Positions 63,574 through 64,000 of a stretch of 64,000 bases of DNA are shown here, one piece after another. The position numbers and the translations under genes are program-made. How positions within the stretch are numbered: the first letter of the stretch is position 1; the number at the start of each line of letters is the position of its first letter. The DNA lies in the NCBI GenBank assembly GCA_028753945.1, contig JAPNXP010000001.1, positions 16,110,501 through 16,174,500 of the forward strand, written 5' to 3'. A model generated the notes under the pieces. It searched no databases. It saw only the letters and a program-made list of their open reading frames with translations, and had not been told where the DNA came from. The stretch comes from Hexactinellida sp. DTS-2022 (Eukaryota > Porifera > Hexactinellida).

Positions 63574-64000
63574 TACTAATTGAAATGCTAGCTGCTAATC
63601 CATACTGGAACAACCCTCGAATTTAATTGGATAAAGGTTTTGACACCTTTTGTGATGGAAGACTTGAATATCTTTTTAGATATTGAACTTGTTTGTACAT
63701 ACAATACTAGTATTCCCCACCCCACTGCCAAATTTTAGGTCTGTAGCTTTTACCAGTTCCTCAATCAATTCTGAACAAACACACAAACAAACAAACACAA
63801 AAACATTGTGATTTAATATATAAGATAGATTAAATATAGCCTTTCTAAACTTGAGTAGATTTGTGAATTTATTGAAAAGTTGAGTAGATTTGGAATTTAT
63901 TGAAAAAACTTGAGCAGAATTGGAATTATTCTGAAAAACTTGAGTAGATTTGGAATTATTTTGAAAAACTTGAGTAGATTCGGAAAGATCTAGTTTTCTA

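Larger units (their letters stand above)
58586..64000. mobile_element. second copy of the 24191 Mutator-like element, inverted, with Helitrons inserted (right end outside window)
   Basis: Starts GGGAAAATTCCAAAAATACT, followed by five TACTCAAGTTTTATTGGATT-type subterminal units. Sequence at 58586-59129, 59700-59945 and 63574-64000 is the complement of the 24191-25470 copy, read continuously. The three gaps in that match are filled by Helitron A (59130-59699) and the Helitron block B-G (59946-63573). The distal end and its target duplication are beyond the window. Confidence 0.85.

Noticed and set aside
1-64000. CRISPR array or bacterial operon features
   Set aside because: The regular 556-580-bp repeats are Helitron units, introns and animal gene families are present, and no spacer-repeat pattern was seen.

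Overview
The window is eukaryotic and animal. Most genes carry short GT-AG introns (many of 50-70 bp), the intergenic DNA is AT-rich and packed with small transposons, and the gene set includes an NHE-type Na+/H+ exchanger, mitochondrial ferredoxin 2, the centriole protein STIL, a DED-NACHT-LRR receptor, caspase-domain proteins, NHL-propeller proteins and a Hedgehog-type Hint domain. That mix suggests an early-branching metazoan. A sponge is my best guess, possibly a glass sponge, but no species marker is present and this is inference.

Layout. 1-2.6 kb: the 5' part of an SLC9A/NHE gene (minus strand), running off the left edge. 2.6-6.2 kb: nested MITEs. 6.2-14.9 kb: a complete 8,662-bp Ginger-like DNA transposon with 128-bp TIRs and a 4-bp target duplication (GAAC). 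It carries a spliced integrase-type transposase and a second, 12-exon gene that I read as a USP-like cysteine peptidase. 14.9-16.7 kb: a coiled-coil/NHL gene. 17.5-18.0 kb: FDX2. 20.3-21.6 kb: a UBE2Q-like protein with Phe in place of the catalytic Cys. 23.2-24.2 kb: a frameshifted NHL gene, then a 1.28-kb Mutator-like non-autonomous element with a perfect 10-bp duplication. 26-30 kb: a small Cys-rich gene, its dead paralogue, zinc-finger relics, a broken RanBD gene, foldback hairpins and a hAT MITE. 30.5-34.3 kb: STIL (4 exons). 34.3-36.8 kb: nested MITEs. 36.8-40.2 kb: an NLR (minus) with one in-frame stop in its LRR region. 40.2-44.8 kb: Helitron fragments and other repeats. 44.8-47.9 kb: a GTPase-Hint fusion split by one frameshift. 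48.5-49.4 kb: a decayed Mutator-like transposase. 52.0-56.6 kb: a single-exon 1,533-aa protein combining two degenerate caspase-like domains, a ROC-COR GTPase and a C-terminal caspase domain with His and Cys present. 58.6 kb to the end: a second copy of the Mutator-like element with at least seven Helitrons inside it, five of them joined head to tail.

How the parts relate. The NLR, the GTPase-Hint protein and the caspase-Roco-caspase protein lie within 20 kb. They share the style of lineage-specific innate-immune or cell-death genes: AT-rich, few or no introns, P-loop sensor plus effector domain. The housekeeping genes (FDX2, UBE2Q-like, STIL) are clearly GC-richer. The mobile-element layer can be read in detail because nested copies preserve target duplications and, for the Helitrons, an empty site.

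Most notable candidates: the Ginger-like element with a USP-like peptidase gene, the caspase-Roco-caspase architecture, the GTPase-Hint fusion, the catalytic-Cys-less UBE2Q protein, and the Helitron tandem array. All assignments were made by eye, without database searches.
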